Below, piece after piece: positions 8,618 to 18,189 of a DNA stretch of 64,000 bases. Under the pieces are notes generated by a model. That model had not been told where the DNA came from. It searched no databases and saw only the letters and a list, made by a program, of their open reading frames with translations. The stretch covers positions 1 through 64,000 of the forward strand of contig JACKER010000025.1 of NCBI GenBank assembly GCA_020632925.1. The letters are read 5' to 3'. How positions within the stretch are numbered: the stretch's first letter is position 1; each line of letters begins with the position of its first letter. Source of the DNA: Alphaproteobacteria bacterium (GTDB lineage: Bacteria; Myxococcota_A; UBA796; GCA-2862545). A program made the position numbers and the translations under genes.

Positions 8618-10187
8618 GGACCAGAAACTCGCCGGGTGTAGGCTGTGGCCCCGCGGGAGAGGCCGTCTACTTTCTGGTGCGATCAAGCCCGTCAAAAAAC
8701 GTGGTCCAGGGATGCTCGTGGACTTGCAGGTGGTGACGCTTCGGCGATCCCGTTTAGGAAAGTGCTCTATCCACCATCCCGCCCGCTGGGACTCTTCTGA
8801 TTCTGAGTGGGGTGAGCATGGCGAGGACGAAGCAGAAGACGAGTGAGACTGACCTCCCCGTGGTCCACCGCAACGCGGCGGGTCTCGACATCGGGTCCCG
8901 GTTCCACGCAGTGGCCGTCGAGGCGGGTCGGGATGACGTTCCGATCCGCACCTTCGGCACGTTCACCGGCGAGCTGTACCGCTTGGCGGACTGGCTGAAG
9001 TCGGTTGGGATCACGACCGTCGCGATGGAGTCCACCAGCGTGTACTGGATTCCGGTGTACGAGATCCTTGAGGCGCGAGGCTTCGAGGTTCTGCTTGTCA
9101 ACGCAAGGTTCGTGAAGAACGTTCCCGGCCGCAAGACCGACATGAGCGACGCCCAGTGGATTCAGCGCCTCCACCAGTATGGGCTGCTGCGCGGCAGCTT
9201 CCGCCCACGTGATGAACTCGGAGCCCTGAAGAGCTTCCTCCGCCATCGAGAGCGGCTCAGCCAGTACCGCTCGGCCCACATCCAGCACATGCAGAAGGCG
9301 CTGATGCAGATGAACCTGCAGCTGCATCACGTCGTGACCGACATCACGGGTGTGACCGGCATGAAGATCATGCGGGCCATCATCGCTGGCGAGCGTGACC
9401 CTCGGATGCTCGCCGAGATGCGCGACGCTCGATGCAAGGAGTCGGTGGAGGTGATCGAGGCCGCGCTTCGCGGGAACTACAGGCGTGAGCACCTCTTCGC
9501 GCTTGAGCACGCGCTCGAGCTCTACGACGTGTACGGTCGAAAGATCGCCGAGTGCGACACGGCGATCGAGCACGCGTTGGAGGAGCTGAACGCAACGCTC
9601 GAACCGCCGTCCGAGCCGCAGCCAGCGCCGCGCACTCGATCCCGGTCTTCGGGGAGCCCGCATTCGACGTTCGGTCGGCTCTCTACCTCCTGCTCGGCGT
9701 GGACCTGAGCCAGATCCACGGGATCGGGCCGTTCATCGCCCTCCGCCTCATCGGGGAGTGCGGTGACGACATGACTCGTTGGCCGACAGCGCAGCACTTT
9801 ACCTCCTGGCTCACGCTGGCCCCGGCCAACAAGATCTCGGGCGGAAAGCTGCTCAGCTCGCGCACAAGGCGCTCGGGGAGCCGCGCGGCCTTCCTCTTCC
9901 GGCTGGCCGCGCAGGCCGTCGGGCGAACAGATACCGCGCTCGGAGCCTTCTATCGCCGGCTCGGCGCCAGGATCGGGAAGGCAAAGGCGATCACAGCGAC
10001 CGCCAGGAAGCTCGCCGTGCTGTTCTACAACTCCCTCCGTCACGGGTTGCTGTACAAGGACCCCGGCGCAGCGGCGTACGACGAGCGGCATCGAGACCGC
10101 GTCATCCGGAACCTGCAGCGCCGGGCGAGGCAGCTCGGGTACCAGCTCGTCGAACCGGACGACGGAACGCTGGCCGATGGAGTTTCT
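8587..10187 (+). mobile_element. IS110-family element
   Basis: About 1,601 bp. The left flank ends ATCCT (8586) and the right flank begins with CT plus TAGGAAAG (10186-10195). The shared CT at both junctions is the expected core dinucleotide of IS110 recombination as described for IS621. There is a 225-231-bp non-coding left end, the DEDD transposase gene, and almost no non-coding right end. No terminal inverted repeats, as in the IS110 group. Boundaries rest on restoring the IS3 OrfA frame across the insertion. Confidence 0.8.
8600..8790 (+). ncRNA. Candidate IS110 bridge RNA (left-end non-coding RNA)
   Basis: The left non-coding end holds three short matches in the right senses. AGAAACTC (8623-8630) is the reverse complement of the element's right end plus core, GAGTTTCT (10180-10187). 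AAAAAACG (8694-8701) equals the first eight bases of the left end (8587-8594). TTAGGAAAG (8754-8762) equals core T plus the right target (10187-10195). The first two flank an internal stem (GTAG...CTAC, 8638-8670), like a donor loop; the third would be the right target guide. A left target guide is weak (AGGGAT at 8708). Extent is approximate. The donor loop comes first, unlike the order I recall for IS621. Confidence 0.6.
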
Positions 10188-10190
10188 TAG
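8818..10190 (+). pseudogene. IS110 family transposase, frameshifted
   Basis: The N-terminal RuvC-like DEDD domain is complete: GLDIGSRFHAVAVE (D), VAMESTSVYWIPVYE (E) and GRKTDMSDAQWIQRL (D, D). The C-terminal Tnp domain, with the catalytic-serine region, is also present (GVDLSQIHGIGPF, SWLTLAPANKISGGKLLSS, AFYRRLGARIGKAKAI) but in another frame. The switch lies near 9620-9650. One base change would restore a protein of about 455 residues. The TAG stop at 10188-10190 is made of target bases just outside the element. RBS-like GGGGTGAG precedes ATG 8818. Confidence 0.85.
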
Positions 10191-10250
10191 GAAAGCGGCT
10201 GCCTGGTTCGCCGCGCAGGACGGGTCGAGCCGGAAGAAGGGTTCCCGTTC

Positions 10251-11282
10251 GTGAAGGCGCACCAGGCGGAACACGCGGTGGCGACCCTCTGCCGGGTCCT
10301 GAAGCTCTCGCGCAGCGGCTACTACGCCTGGGCCCGCAGGAAGCCTTCGGCCCGCGCACAGCGCGACGAGGAGGTCCTCGCGGCCATCCGGGAGGAGCAC
10401 CTCGGGTCGCTCGGCATCTATGGAGCGCCTCGCATCCAGGAGATGCTGCGTCGTCGCGACATCAAGGTCGGCCGGAAGCAGGTCGCACGCCTCATGCGTG
10501 ACGCCGGCCTCGTTGGCGTGACCCGCCGCCCGAAGCATCGCACCACGGTGCGGGACGAGCGCGCACGGCCGGCGGCGGACCTCGTCGACCGCGACTTCAC
10601 GGCCGACGGCCCGAAATCAGGTGTGGGTCGCCGACATCACCCACATCCCGACGCGGGCCGGGACGTTCTACCTGGCCATGGTGCTGGACGTCTGGAGCTG
10701 CAAGGTCGTTGGCTGGGCCACCGCGGCCGAGATGCCCGCCGAGCTCGTGGTCGCGGCCCTCGACATGGCCGTCGCCCGCCGCCGACCGCGCCGGGTCATC
10801 CACCACTCCGACCAGGGCAGCCAGTACACCAGCCTCGCGTTCACAAAGCGCTGCGAGGCGCTCGACGCAGGTTTCCCATGGGCTCGGTAGGCGACTGCTT
10901 CGACAACGCCATGGCCGAGAGCTTCTTCGCCACGTTGGAGGTCGAACTGCTCGCCCTCGTCGGGAAGTTCCCGACCCACGAGGCCGCGGACGCCCAGGTC
11001 TTCGCCTACATCGAGGGCTTCTACAACACCCGCCGGCTGCACAGTGCGCTCGGCATGAGGTCGCCCCTCGAGTTCGAACGCGAGGCAGCGAAGTGCCCAG
11101 CCATCCCAAACAATCCACAGGCCATGAGCTCCCCCCTGGACCCCCCTCGGCCCACCCCGTGGCCGTGGTGCCAGACGAGGCGCTTCAGGCTACTACTTGA
11201 CACCCAGGTGTCCACGAAAGCAGGGGCAACCCCACTCCGCTCTCGTCGAGCTCCGCAACGGCTCCTCCCACTCCGCTCGTGA
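10251..11282 (+). pseudogene. IS3 OrfB, broken by two compensating frameshifts
   Basis: The frame starts VKAHQAEHAVATLCRVL and holds HTH_21-type sequence (IYGAPRIQEMLRRRDIKVGR). From about 10618 to 10880 the rve core is in another frame: QVWVADITHIPT (D) and VIHHSDQGSQYTS (D). It then returns to the first frame with DNAMAESFFATLEVE (E) and FYNTRRLHSALGMRSP. All three catalytic acids are therefore present, but not in one frame. The frame runs past the right terminal repeat, so the true end is before about 11210. This could be decay or two sequencing errors. Confidence 0.8.
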
Positions 11283-11530
11283 CCGCTTCGTGGCCATCCC
11301 GACCTCCACGCGAGATCGTCGCTCGAAGCAAGATCATGGGCCAGACGCGGTCGGCCGTCCGGGTACCCAGCACCCGGCTCGCTCCAGCCCCCGTTCACGT
11401 ACGACCTGATTGAACTCGGACGGCCGTCGACCAACAGCAGGCGGACTGCGTAGCCATCGAGAAGATCAGCGGGGACATCTCCGGCCTTCGATTCGGTGAA
11501 CAGCGCAACCCTCGGGGCGTGAGACCTCAA
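11235..11530 (+). other. Gap with no recognised gene
   Basis: Lies between the IS3 right end and the end of the S9 peptidase pseudogene. I see only short shadow frames and no clear repeat or terminator. Confidence 0.5.
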
Positions 11531-13288
11531 CTAATCATTCTGCACCATACAGCGCCGAAGCCACGTCTTGGCAGCAGCCATCCCTTCAATATCGGCGGCT
11601 GGTGTGAACACATGTCCCTCTGTGTCGAAGACGACAAGCTCGGCCTCGCCCCCAGCACGCACCGTCTCCGCCCGCAAGCTCTGCACAGCCCGAACGGGGA
11701 GCGCGTGCATCCAGACCGCCGTGCAGGAATAGCATCGGTACTCTCACTTCCGTACCGTGCACACGAGTGCCCAAGAATCCAAAGTGCACCACCGACGCCT
11801 GGGCGACCCCGCACCGAATCCACGGAGGATCCATCGATGCTGCGAGCAGCGTAGCAAACCCACCGTAGCTCTCTCCCCACCAGGCGATGTGAGCTGCATC
11901 CACAACCCCAGCTTCCTCCAACGTGTCAGCTGCGCTGCGCACATCTTCCATTATTCCATCGTGCAAAGCACCATGGCTCGCGCGAACGAACACACCGCCG
12001 TAGCCGAATGTGCCACGATAATCTACAACAACAGCAGCCCACCCCTCCTCCGCGATCATTTGGCTCCACAGGAGCCACCTCCTCCGATCGTTGTAGATCC
12101 AAGGCCCGCCATGCACCCATATTACCGCTGGATAGGGCCCATCACCAAACCTAGTCCGATCCGGCTCCGTCACATATATGGGCACCAACATGCCGTCAGG
12201 TGCGCCAATCAGCTCGCTGGTCGTGTCGCGCCATTCACCACCCATTCCGAATTGCGTTCCGACACCTGCGTCCAGTATCGCTTGGCCCTCCGTGTCATAG
12301 ATGTAATAGCTCTGCGCAACCCCTCGGTCGCTCTTGAGGACAAGTGTTTTCATCGCGTTGTCCCGGCACGCAACGCTATACCCGTCTTGTAGCGCACCGC
12401 GAAGACCATCCACCATAGGCCCAGTAGCCCCACTCAGAACATGCCAGGTCGTCTTACCGAAGTAACGGGACACAGCCAACGGCTCGCCCGTTTGGCGGTC
12501 CTGAAGGACCTGCTGAACAGTGCCAGGAGTGGCCTCCTGCACAACCCATGTTCCACCAGTCTGCAGATTCACCGCCACCACTGCACCCTGTCCCTGACGC
12601 GTGTCATCAAAAATCAGTGCGCTGTCCCCCAGAGTTGATCACTTACCAAGTACCAACTCTGTCCGCCTGCCGCCGCGCCCCCAAGCCTCGCGTGGGCTAC
12701 CTTCTTTAGCACTGCATGGTCTGCCATAGCGCCGGTGGCAACGCGGAACAGCTCACAGCCGCCTGGACGGTCGGCGCAGCGCAGGAATCCTACCGGTCCA
12801 TGCTCGCCGATGAGCCAATCTCCTCGCGGGCCTGCTCCGGCATCGACGCGCATCGACTTGCCTGTCAATAGGTCGGACAAGGTGGCCACCCCACCCGTAC
12901 TCCATGTCTCCAGATACGGGTGGTGATGGGGAGCGGACCATACGTGCTGGCCAATCTCCAACGAGCCCCGCACAACACTGCCGTCCTCCGTACTTTGAAT
13001 ACGCCACTCAGCGGGCGATAGGACCAACAGGCGAGTGGAGTCCACCCACGACACCCAACGCGCCCCATCTACGTCGATTTCCGAAGCGCATGTACGTGGA
13101 GCATGCACAAATGCGACACACAAGCGCCCGACTGCCTTGATCGAGACCAGTCGCTGACCATCCGGCGAGAGGTCAGGTCCCCCCAAGCCGTACGTTGTGC
13201 CAACCTCTGAATGCACTTCCCCAATCGACGCACCCACATCATCCGACGCGAGCGCAACGCTCGCGAGTGCCAGCACACTCGGAATCAT
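11531..13288 (-). pseudogene. S9 (prolyl oligopeptidase) family peptidase, two frameshifts
   Basis: Read in three frame segments this is an almost full-length secreted S9 peptidase of about 585 residues. The N-terminus has a signal peptide (MIPSVLALASVALAS) and a beta-propeller-like region (GGPDLSPDGQRLVSI). The catalytic alpha/beta-hydrolase domain has PAVIWVHGGPW, the nucleophile in WWGESYGGFATLL, the aspartate in LHGGLDARAP and the histidine in FDTEGHVFTPAAD. Frameshifts lie near 12620 (a G run) and near 11700 (a C run). With all catalytic residues kept, the breaks are recent or are sequence errors. The IS91-like copy 2 begins 36 bp upstream of its start and could remove its promoter. Confidence 0.8.
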
Positions 13289-13520
13289 GGCCCCCCGCTA
13301 GTCAAATGCCAGCGCGCACGGCAAGGGGACAGGAAGCTTGAACGGCCTCATCAAGATCGAGCCTACACCAACTTTTCCGTCGCCGCGACTTCGTGACATC
13401 GGCGTTGGAGGCCAAGCGTGGTCGAGCAGGTCGAGGGCGCGCGCGGGAGCGCCTCAACCCGCCAGTCGAGCAGGGCTGCGCGCAGGTGTGCGGCCCAGCG
13501 GGCCTCCATCGCCCGCGGGT

Positions 13521-15020
13521 TCACGCGATGCGCGCGACGCTCGGTGGTCCGCGCGAACTGTTCGCGAGCCCCGCCAGGATCCGGGTGGTGGCGGGCGGAC
13601 CCACGACCACGGTCCGCAGGGTCATCTGGCCGGCGCAGTGGGGACACACGAAGCCACCGGTGCCGAACACCCGTTCCAGAAGCTCGGACCAGGGGCACCA
13701 GGCGGACCTCTTGCGGCCCTTCAGGGGCGCGGGGCGACGCAGCAGGGTGGTCTTGCCGTCGCGACCAGCATCGGGGACGCGTCGCGGCACCAGCTCGGCG
13801 CGCCAGGCGGCGTGGGCGGCGTAGACCCCGTGGAAGTGGGTGGTGTGGACGCGGGGGCGGACCACGAGCGCCGCGAGCTTCTCGGTCAGCTCGAGCGGTG
13901 TGAACAGGAATGCCGCTGTCCCGTCGCGCCAGGGCTTGCGCAGGTGGAGGACGACCTGCCCGTCGGGACGACCCTCCAGCCGTGCCTTCGCCAGCGGTGG
14001 CCGGAGCAGGTAGCGCGCGAGCTGTTCGAGCCCGACGCGGTCGGAGGCGGGGACCCAGGTGCCGGCGTGCAGCCCGTACCCTTCGCACAGCACCCCGTCC
14101 CCGCTGCGACTCACCTCCTCGAACCGGGGTGGGACCGCCCGGTAGCGTCGCACGGGCTGGCCAGCTCGCTGACCCGCGGCGACCTGGTTGGCCACGGACG
14201 CCGCGAACAGGACGGCCTGCGCGTCGTCCGGCGCCTCCTCGTCATCCACGCCCTGCCCCACGAGCCACCGCTCGCTGGCCTCCGCGATGCGCCGCACCAG
14301 CGTCTCCAGCGCCTCAGGGGTCGGACGCACACGGTGGAACCGGAGCACTCCAGCCTCGTCCCGCGCCCAGACCCCGTCGGGCAACAGACAGTGGAAGTGC
14401 AGGTTCAGCGCGAGCGAGGAGCCGAACCGCTGCTCGACCGTCACCGCCCCGGTCCGTGCATCCGCGACCCCGTGCTGCTCCTCGGCCTGGGCCACCAGCC
14501 AGGCGAACACCTCGCGCAGCGCCAGGTCCAACACCCCACGCGCCAGCTCGGGCCGCCACGCCAGCAGTCTGCGCCTGGGCCAAGCCACGGTCAGCACCCA
14601 CTGGCGGTGCGGCACCTCCGCGAAATGGGTTTCGCACCAACGCGCCGCCCGTTCCGCCATCCGCCGCCCGCAGCAGCACGGGCAGAACGCCCGTCCCTTG
14701 CACGAGAACGGGACCAGCCGGTGCCCGTCGCACCGCTCGCACACGAGCCACGCAAACCCGTTCTGCGGGTCCCCGCACCCGAGGTAGCGCTCCAGCTCCT
14801 TCCACACGAAGGCAGACAGCTCCTGGTCCGCCTCGTCGAGGACAATGCGCAGCTCCGCCATCCCCACCGCCACCGTCTGGTGCAGCAGGTCGCCGTGCGT
14901 CCCTCTGGTCTCCACCCACACCACGGCGGGCGGCATCTGCACGCAGCGGGCCGCCCCCACCCAACGGAGCAACGCCGTGTTCGCGCCGCCCACCCCGACG
15001 TGACGACGGTCGTCGGTCAC
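13521..15020 (-). CDS. IS91 family transposase, copy 2
   Basis: 499 residues from the GTG at 15020, collinear with copy 1 and differing at only a few percent of residues by eye. It keeps the same zinc cysteines, the HUH motif LHFHCLLPDG and the YLLRPP tyrosine region. An upstream open frame to 15173 exists but is disrupted by a 1-bp difference in copy 1, so it is not taken as coding. Both copies look intact, so the family may be active in this genome. Confidence 0.9.
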   Translation of the reverse strand: MTDDRRHVGVGGANTALLRWVGAARCVQMPPAVVWVETRGTHGDLLHQTVAVGMAELRIVLDEADQELSAFVWKELERYLGCGDPQNGFAWLVCERCDGHRLVPFSCKGRAFCPCCCGRRMAERAARWCETHFAEVPHRQWVLTVAWPRRRLLAWRPELARGVLDLALREVFAWLVAQAEEQHGVADARTGAVTVEQRFGSSLALNLHFHCLLPDGVWARDEAGVLRFHRVRPTPEALETLVRRIAEASERWLVGQGVDDEEAPDDAQAVLFAASVANQVAAGQRAGQPVRRYRAVPPRFEEVSRSGDGVLCEGYGLHAGTWVPASDRVGLEQLARYLLRPPLAKARLEGRPDGQVVLHLRKPWRDGTAAFLFTPLELTEKLAALVVRPRVHTTHFHGVYAAHAAWRAELVPRRVPDAGRDGKTTLLRRPAPLKGRKRSAWCPWSELLERVFGTGGFVCPHCAGQMTLRTVVVGPPATTRILAGLANSSRGPPSVARIA

Positions 15021-15138
15021 CCGAGCGGAAGCGACGAGGCGATGGACGGTCCTGCCCCCGGTCGCTTCCGCCTGGAGGGTCGAGCCGCCCGGAAGGGCCG
15101 CGGGGCGCTGGGGTGCCGGTGCGAGCCCCCGGGGCGCC

Positions 15139-15217
15139 GCGCTCAACGTCGGTTGGAGCAGACGGGCCCCCACCGCTTCGCGGTGGAGCCCCGCAGCTCA
15201 ACCGGGCGTTGACCGCA
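15139..15217 (+). repeat. A repeat, copy A2: attC-like hairpin
   Basis: Same sequence as A1 (4306-4384). R''-like GCTCAAC, L''/L'-like GTTGGAGC/GCTCAAC with one bulged G, tip CCACCGC-TTC-GCGGTGG, R'-like GTTGACC. Homology between the two IS91 copies ends directly after GTTGACCGCA. Confidence 0.6.
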
Positions 15218-15725
15218 GCTGTTGGAGCGAGTCCTGGGTTCGTGCCGGAGGGTGCCGGGGCCTCGGTCCGAAGGCTGGCGCGACGGGAGTGCCCTGGGGG
15301 AGCTGCCGAGCGGTGCACGCGGTGGGCGAGTCGGAGGGCGCCGTGCTGATGGACGAGGTGGTCGTCGGGGTGGGCGCTGCCCTGCGCTGCTGCGAGCTGC
15401 GCCACCACTGCGACGCGGAGGGCGCCAGGCCAGAGACGGCGTCAGGGACTCGGCGGGCGTCGGTCTTGCCGGTGGAGAGCCGGCGAACCTCGTCGGTCAG
15501 CGAGCACCACCGACCATGGACAGACTCGGGCTCGAGCTCGGTTCCCGGCGGCGGAACGAAGTTGCCGCCGTCCGGTCATGCGCTGTGGGGGGCGGGGCCT
15601 CGGTCCGAAGGCTGTCGGGCGGGAGTGCCCTGGGGGGCTGGCGAGTCGTCCCGGGTCCCAGGTCGCCGTGCTGTTGAACATCGTGGTCGTCCGGGTGAGC
15701 GCTGCCCTGCGCTGCTGACCACACG
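15218..15725 (+). repeat. B-C-B' mosaic repeat block
   Basis: B (15218-15400) runs from GAGCGAGTCCTGGG through GGTCCGAAGGCTGGCG and GAGTGCCCTGGGGG to GCTGCCCTGCGCTGCTG. C (about 15405-15590) ends in the hairpin GGCGGCGGAAC...GTTGCCGCCGTCC. A second, degenerate B copy follows (15595-15720). The same modules recur at 17464, 18190 and 19635. No credible coding frame; most long frames here are antisense shadows. Confidence 0.7.
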
Positions 15726-15998
15726 GGCAGGGCCGCGCCGCAGGACACCGCCGCCGAAGACGGTGAACGGCGGATCGCACACTCTGCGGCGGACCCGAGC
15801 GCAGCCCTGCGCTGCTTCCAGGCCGGGCGTCGTGGCCTTCGCTGGCGCCACGATGCCGACAGACAGTCCGGGCAGAGGGTGCCTTCCCAAGCGCCGCGTG
15901 TTGAGCAGGCTGATCATGCATCTGCGACAACACAGGATGACAACTGCCACGCCGCTGTGCTAGCTATGGCCTCAATCACCAAACCTCCCGGAGTTGCC
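15726..15998 (+). other. Leader region upstream of the protease gene
   Basis: No recognised gene or repeat. GC drops towards 15900, as in the following gene, so this stretch probably belongs with it and should contain its promoter. No clear -35/-10 pair was found by eye. Confidence 0.4.
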
Positions 15999-17177
15999 AT
16001 GTTCGTTTTCTGGTTCTCGCCCGCACTCGCCAGCTCCGCGGCCATGCTGAAGGAGTGCACGGACACCGTCGCCGACACCCAAGACCTCGTGCGCCGGACT
16101 GTTCGGATCCAGACGTCCCTCGGCTCCGGCAGCGGTGTCTTGGTCTCGCCGGATGGCTTCATTTTGACCGCCGCACACGTCGTGGGTGGCGCTGCGAACG
16201 TGGACGTGATCATGTTCGATGGGGCACATACGTCCGGTCAGGTCCTGCGCACCAAGGGTGCGGCCGATCTGGCACTCGTGAAAGTTGACGCACACCAGCT
16301 CCCCTGCGTGGCACTCGGCGCGGCCCGTCCGAGCGTTGGTGCAGACGTCAGGATTGTCGCATCCCCTGGCGGAGAGACACTGTCCCACTCCGTGACGAAG
16401 GGTGTTGTAAGCGCCTTCCGAGACGTAGATGGTTGGACAATCCTTCAAACTGATGCGAGCGTCAACGCCGGGTCAAGCGGAGGAATGGTGGTGGACGAAG
16501 GTGGGCACCTCACGGGCATCGTGAGCTTCAAGGCTGTGGGCGTAGGAGTGGAAGGGCTAGGGTTTGCCGTAGCAGCAGAGAACGTCGAACGAGCGCTCGA
16601 TATTGAGTTTGGTGCCGAGACGGCGACCGTCATCGCCGAGAAGCGGGATGATGACGTTCCAGGTTCTTCAAAGGGCGTAGTGGTTCAGGTGACCAATCGG
16701 CCCGAGCAACCCGACCAACCACTCGAAGGACCCAAGATCTGTGCCAATGTAGACATCAAGAAGGACGCCTTTAGCGAGGGAACACAGCTCAAGGGTAACG
16801 GCGCGAATGAGTTCCAGCTCGCATGGACCTCGGGCGGCGACCCACTCTTGACGGTATTCCTTCCAGCATCAGTCTTTGGACTCTCTCCGGCTGCCGTGGT
16901 CCCTGGGGCTCTCACGCTCGACATGCTTCTCACCGATGGGACGCGAATTCACACCGTCTCAAATGGAACTGGTGGGTGGGATAGCTACGGCATGCTCTCC
17001 GTGTACTTTCCAATCTCCGTAGAGGCCATTGGAGCAATCGGCTCAGCAGGCCCCGAGCTTCAGCGATGGACGCTCGCTGGTTCTTCTGTCGACCAGCAGC
17101 GAAGCCAGCGGCAGCGGGACAAGTACTACCAGCCTGTCTTCAGCTGCTTTTATCGAGAGATGACTGCTACCCGTTGA
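15999..17177 (+). CDS. Secreted trypsin-like (HtrA/Deg-type) serine protease
   Basis: 392 residues from ATG 15999, chosen because CGGAG sits 6-10 bp upstream and the start gives a clean leader MFVFWFSPALASSA. The S1C-type triad is visible: His in FILTAAHVVGG, Asp in GAADLALVKV and Ser in VNAGSSGGMVVDEGG. The C-terminal ~180 residues lack a PDZ signature I recognise and may be a beta-sandwich. It lies alone between B/C repeats upstream and the A3 hairpin about 200 bp downstream, like a cassette. Lower GC than surrounding chromosomal genes suggests acquisition. Export to periplasm or outside is inferred. Confidence 0.85.
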   Translation: MFVFWFSPALASSAAMLKECTDTVADTQDLVRRTVRIQTSLGSGSGVLVSPDGFILTAAHVVGGAANVDVIMFDGAHTSGQVLRTKGAADLALVKVDAHQLPCVALGAARPSVGADVRIVASPGGETLSHSVTKGVVSAFRDVDGWTILQTDASVNAGSSGGMVVDEGGHLTGIVSFKAVGVGVEGLGFAVAAENVERALDIEFGAETATVIAEKRDDDVPGSSKGVVVQVTNRPEQPDQPLEGPKICANVDIKKDAFSEGTQLKGNGANEFQLAWTSGGDPLLTVFLPASVFGLSPAAVVPGALTLDMLLTDGTRIHTVSNGTGGWDSYGMLSVYFPISVEAIGAIGSAGPELQRWTLAGSSVDQQRSQRQRDKYYQPVFSCFYREMTATR

Positions 17178-17383
17178 CCGACCAGCGCGCCAAGCCCTGC
17201 GCGCACCCTCGTCAGGGGCCGAGTCCAGGCGGACGGGACACGCCCCAATCCGCTCGCCCGATCCGGTGTCCAGGGATCCATCGTCGGTGACCAATGCGAA
17301 CGACCTCGTTCCGGCGGGCGCCACCAGTTTCGCCGGTGCCGGATCGCGTTGGGCGGGGTTCCGGTGCGAGCCCCCGGGGCGCT
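17178..17383 (+). other. Spacer between protease gene and A3
   Basis: No gene seen. From about 17340 it resembles the left flank of the other A repeats (GGTTCCGGTGCGAGCCCCCGG). Confidence 0.4.
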
Positions 17384-17463
17384 GCGCCCAACGGACCGAT
17401 GGACCGGTCAGGCCCCCACCGCTTCGCGGTGGAGCCCCGCCGGTCATCGTCGCGTTGACCGCA
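17384..17463 (+). repeat. A repeat, copy A3: attC-like hairpin with covarying stem
   Basis: R''-like GCCCAAC fits RYYYAAC. L''/L' arms are GATGGACC and GGTCATC, again with one bulged G, though their sequence differs from A1/A2. Tip CCACCGC-TTC-GCGGTGG is conserved; R'-like GTTGACC ends the unit. Pairing kept while sequence changes points to selection on the folded form. Confidence 0.6.
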
Positions 17464-17690
17464 GCGGTCGAAGCGAGTTCTGGGCTCATGCCGGAGGGTG
17501 CCGAGGCCTCGGTCCGAAGGCTGGCGGAGCGGGAGTGCCCTGGGGGGAGCTGCCGAGCGGTGCACGCGGTGGGCGAGCCGGAGGTCGCCCGGCTGCTGGT
17601 CGAGGTGGTCGTCGGGGTGAGCGCCGCCCTGCGCTGCTGCGTGCCGCCCGACAGCTGCGAACGGGGGTGTGTGGCCGCTTCCCGCGTCCC
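17464..17690 (+). repeat. B repeat after A3
   Basis: Begins GCAGCGGTCGAAGCGAGTTC and includes GCCGGAGGGTGCCG, GGTCCGAAGGCTGGCG, GAGTGCCCTGGGGGGAGCTG, GGTGCACGCGGTGGGCGAG and GTCGTCGGGGTGAGCGC. These are the same ordered blocks as at 15218 and 19635. Confidence 0.7.
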
Positions 17691-17782
17691 CGCCGGCCGA
17701 GTGTCCCGGCCGAAATGTCCCGTATTCACGGGCTCCGCCAGAGCAGCGTGCCCTCATTCGATTCTCGGGGTACGTCCACCAC

Positions 17783-18139
17783 ATGAGTCGGCGCGTCGTC
17801 CACGTCTTCATCACCTCAGGGCGCTTCCGGTCCTTCGACGAGGTGCGCATGTTCGTCCACAAGACGTACACCCCGGACGGGGATGGGATCCCCTCGACGT
17901 TCATGCTGGAGGTAGGGCTGGCCAACTACGAACCAGGCAGTATCGAGTGTGTGCACCGCCCCCACCCTGTCCCGCTCGCGGAGTTGCTGCATGGAGCGTC
18001 CTACTCCGAGCAGTGGCTGCAGAAGCTCGACCCCGCGCGAGTCGCGGACGCATCGATCTGCGTTTTTCCGCCCAACGACGTTCTGCGGCCCGGTGACTCC
18101 TCGCTGGAGTACCTCGGTGCACTGCCCATTACCACTTAG
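17783..18139 (+). CDS. Imm22-like immunity protein (orphan)
   Basis: 118 residues from ATG 17783. The sequence VHVFITSGRFRSFDEVRMFV followed by YTPDGDGIPSTFMLEVGL and YEPGSIE resembles the small polymorphic-toxin immunity family Imm22 as I recall it (SF..E, then dG..S.F). The C-terminal PLAELLHGASYSEQWLQKL is well conserved-looking. No toxin gene lies next to it; it stands alone between B-type repeats. If correct it would bind and block a toxin from neighbours. The family call is from memory of the pattern and is moderate only; the gene itself looks real. Confidence 0.5.
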   Translation: MSRRVVHVFITSGRFRSFDEVRMFVHKTYTPDGDGIPSTFMLEVGLANYEPGSIECVHRPHPVPLAELLHGASYSEQWLQKLDPARVADASICVFPPNDVLRPGDSSLEYLGALPITT

Positions 18140-18189
18140 GTCACGCGGGTCAGGGCCTGCGAGCGGGAGGGGCGGGTCGAAGACCCGAA

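Larger units (their letters stand above)
8301..11234 (+). mobile_element. IS3-family element split by an IS110 insertion
   Basis: Left terminal repeat 8301-8326 starts GGAGTTGACCCGG and ends TTTCGTGGACACC. Right terminal repeat 11208-11234 is its inverted partner, GGTGTCCACGAAA then GCAACCCC. Inside are orfA (8354 onward), an inserted IS110 (8587-10187) and a frame-broken orfB (10251 onward). Removing 8587-10187 restores the OrfA reading KILRKAAAWFAAQ, which proves the nesting. No target duplication was seen by eye. Confidence 0.8.
13325..15217 (-). mobile_element. IS91-like element, copy 2
   Basis: Starts GGGGACAGGAAG at 13325 and ends with the A2 hairpin at 15217. It is 1,893 bp, the same as copy 1. 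The flanking tetranucleotide at the oriIS end reads CAAG if the first G is shared, one of the two target sites reported for IS91; the other copy does not show this. The terIS side is followed directly by the B repeat. Confidence 0.8.
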
